A stretch of DNA of 54,120 nt from a virus. The position numbers and the translations under genes were made by a program. This document shows positions 52,593 through 54,120 of the stretch, piece after piece (within the stretch, counting starts at the first letter, position 1; the number at the start of each line of letters is the position of its first letter). The notes under the pieces were generated by a model. That model did not search any database. It saw only the letters and a list, made by a program, of their open reading frames with translations, and was not told where the DNA came from. Location of the stretch: positions 1-54,120 of the IMG/VR virus record IMGVR_UViG_3300009788_000118; one strand, given 5' to 3'.

Positions 52593-53011
52593 CAAATTCA
52601 GTTATTGATTCATCAGCCTACATCGGAGAAAACGTCACCATCAAAAACTTTTGCGTAATTGATAAAGGTGTAATCATTGGTGATAATGTATATCTTGATA
52701 ACTATGTTAATCTTGGTGCGGGATGTCATATTGAACATAATGTCAAACTGAAGCAGGGAGTAATTCTTGCTAGAGGAACACTTATTTATTCAGGTGCATT
52801 TCTTGGGCCACATGTTGTTACTTTGACTGATCAAAAGATAGGTAGGACAAACACCATAATAGGCCAGAATGCTTTTATTGGTTCAGGTGTAAAAATACTG
52901 CCTGATCTAAGAATTGGAGATAATGTCATCATAGGTGCAATGGCATTAGTTCATAAAGATTGTCTCGAAGCTGGAACCTATGTAGGCGTTCCAGTAAGGA
53001 AGATTAAATGA
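52589..53011 (+). CDS. hexapeptide-repeat acyltransferase
   Basis: A 140-residue left-handed beta helix with many (LIV)-G-x4 units (SAYIGENVTIKNFCVIDKGV, IIGDNVYLDNYVNLGAG, IGDNVIIGAMALVHKD). Family enzymes acetylate amino-sugars such as UDP-4-amino sugars. Coupled to the second acyltransferase. Confidence 0.88.
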   Translation: MTNSVIDSSAYIGENVTIKNFCVIDKGVIIGDNVYLDNYVNLGAGCHIEHNVKLKQGVILARGTLIYSGAFLGPHVVTLTDQKIGRTNTIIGQNAFIGSGVKILPDLRIGDNVIIGAMALVHKDCLEAGTYVGVPVRKIK

Positions 53012-53454
53012 ATATACATCCCACAGCAATAATTGGACCAAACGTTATCATTCCGAGAAACTCAAAAGTCCGAGAGTTTGTTATGATCCGAGGTCATTCT
53101 AAAATCGGACAAGGGGTTGATATCTATCAATTTGCAAACATTGCTCGTGGAACGATTATTGAAGATGACGTATACTTCGGCGCTCGAGCTACTACTACAA
53201 ATACTCGACATATACGTCATGGCCGAAAACACATGAAAACAGGTGTAATGCAAGACCCTGTTCTCATTAAGCGTGGAGCCCGTATTGCAACTGGGGCTCT
53301 TATCCTCCCAGGAGTTATAATCGGTGAGGAATGCTTAATTGGTGCAGGTTCTGTTGTAACGAAATCGACAAAGCCATATAGCATTTACTATGGTAATCCT
53401 GCTCGTTATATCGGACCTGTTTCAAAAGATGAGTGGCTAGTGCCACCTAAATAA
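53008..53454 (+). CDS. WbbJ/WlbB-like hexapeptide acyltransferase
   Basis: A 148-residue left-handed beta-helix acyltransferase: HPTAIIGPNVIIPRNSKVRE, IGQGVDIYQFANIARGTIIE, then RGARIATGALILPGVIIGEE and KSTKPYSIYYGNPARYIG. The typical NPA ending of WlbB/WbbJ is present. It would acetylate a sugar nucleotide. Last gene of cassette 2. Confidence 0.9.
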   Translation: MNIHPTAIIGPNVIIPRNSKVREFVMIRGHSKIGQGVDIYQFANIARGTIIEDDVYFGARATTTNTRHIRHGRKHMKTGVMQDPVLIKRGARIATGALILPGVIIGEECLIGAGSVVTKSTKPYSIYYGNPARYIGPVSKDEWLVPPK

Positions 53455-53477
53455 AAACATTTTAAAGGAGGTACATT

Positions 53478-54011
53478 ATGTCAGATTTAGATCTTGGACC
53501 CTGTAGGGTCTACTATGGAACCGCAGCTGCTGAAGTGGATATAGGTAAAACTCAGGGTGGAGTAAGAGTTACATTCTCTGAGGATGTTGCGGATTTGCTG
53601 TCTGATCAATATGGTACCCAACCTGAGGATCAGGTCATTACTGGAACTGGAGCAGAAATCGTCGTGCCAATGGCTGATTACACGCTTGATAGTCTCGCGA
53701 CAGCTTTAAATCAATCGAAGCTAACTCTTGGTCTTGATAGCGGTATCGCAGGAGAAAGATTAGTTGGAACCAAAAAGGCGACGCCCACAACTGGAAAGAG
53801 TCTGCTTTTAAAGAAGTATGTTGATGGTGCAATTTCTGCAGACACTCAAAACTGGATTCGATTCCCAATTGCTGCTCCTGTAGGTAATGTTGAGATAGCT
53901 TTTGATGGATCAAATCAACGAATAATTGAGGCTACATTTCGAGCCTTTCCTGATGCAAATAGTCGCCTTTACTTCCTCGGTGATGAAACTGCAGCAATCG
54001 GCGGATCGTAG
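53478..54011 (+). CDS. major tail tube protein-like
   Basis: The N-terminus LGPCRVYYGTAAAEVDIGKT, then GGVRVTFSEDVADLLSDQYG and TQPEDQVITGTGAEIVVPMA, is a pattern I know from tail tube proteins of siphophages. A beta-rich 177-residue chain, with a strong AAAGGAGGTACA site. Resumes the virion operon after cassette 2. Confidence 0.82.
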   Translation: MSDLDLGPCRVYYGTAAAEVDIGKTQGGVRVTFSEDVADLLSDQYGTQPEDQVITGTGAEIVVPMADYTLDSLATALNQSKLTLGLDSGIAGERLVGTKKATPTTGKSLLLKKYVDGAISADTQNWIRFPIAAPVGNVEIAFDGSNQRIIEATFRAFPDANSRLYFLGDETAAIGGS

Positions 54012-54021
54012 GAGTAATTAG

Positions 54022-54120
54022 ATGACGAAGAAACAAGTTAATATTGACGATCTCTTGGCGGAAAATGAGCTCACGTTAACGATTGGTGGAAAAGATTATG
54101 TCGTTCGTGATGTTCAAATG
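54022..54120 (+). CDS. hypothetical tail-region protein, partial
   Basis: MTKKQVN, then NELTLTIGGKDYVVRDVQM, runs off the right edge. AGGAGTAATTAG precedes the start. The TIGGKDYVVRDV segment and position behind the tail tube suggest a tail assembly chaperone-like or other tail protein. Confidence 0.6.
   Translation, partial: MTKKQVNIDDLLAENELTLTIGGKDYVVRDVQM

Noticed and set aside
1-54120. CRISPR array
   Set aside because: No regularly spaced direct repeats with unique spacers were seen; the regular arrays at 24.4-24.7 kb are short palindromes with 8-50 bp spacing.

Overview
The window is a continuous piece of a tailed double-stranded DNA phage (or prophage) genome. It has no host-like housekeeping genes, genes are packed with many ATGA-type overlaps, and nearly every start carries an AGGAGG-type ribosome binding site. 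A full head-assembly set is present (small and large terminase, portal, XkdF-type protease, scaffold-like protein, decoration protein, major capsid protein, connectors, tail terminator, tail tube), so it is probably a siphovirus or myovirus. The sequence is AT-rich by eye. Two perfect sigma-54 (-24/-12) promoters in the central control region point to a host that uses RpoN, in practice a Gram-negative or related bacterium, but the host itself cannot be named from the sequence. No integrase is visible.

Layout. (1) 1-23222, all on the minus strand: the early and replication arm. It runs from a set of small hypothetical, zinc-ribbon and single-membrane-helix proteins (12.2-23.2 kb) into ATP-dependent DNA ligase, a radical SAM enzyme, a RecB-like nuclease, a Sak4-like ATPase, a DUF669-like protein, Nudix and DUF4326 proteins, two DnaQ-like exonucleases, an XRE regulator, a ParB-methyltransferase fusion, and finally a uracil-DNA-glycosylase/family A DNA polymerase fusion. 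(2) 23223-25926: a largely non-coding control region between the divergent arms. It holds a leftward sigma-70 promoter, a 1-kb block of inverted and direct repeats, two sigma-54 promoters, two four-member arrays of different palindromes, a small sigma-54-driven operon of three short genes, a terminator, and the rightward sigma-70 promoter in front of the terminase genes. (3) 25976-54120, all on the plus strand: the late arm. Virion genes are interrupted by two carbohydrate/modification cassettes. Cassette 1 (29643-33977) has two GT27-like polypeptide glycosyltransferases, a methyltransferase, a radical SAM-SPASM enzyme and a Tad2-like anti-Thoeris protein, and lies next to genes for very long Ser-Pro repeat (mucin-like) proteins (34385-39401). 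Cassette 2 (45971-53454) has glycosyltransferases, a deacetylase, a pyruvyltransferase-like protein, a nitroreductase, a methyltransferase, an asparagine-synthetase-like protein and two hexapeptide acyltransferases. It sits between the tail terminator and the tail tube genes.

The most notable system proposed here is a phage-encoded mucin-like glycosylation module: polypeptide-GalNAc-transferase-like enzymes with the D-x-H-C motif, encoded next to Ser-Pro repeat virion proteins that would make natural acceptors. The second is the sigma-54/enhancer-like control region together with a dispersed 30-bp semi-palindromic element found at seven places in the genome. Functions come from motifs and family memory; no database search was run. 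Both ends of the window cut through genes.
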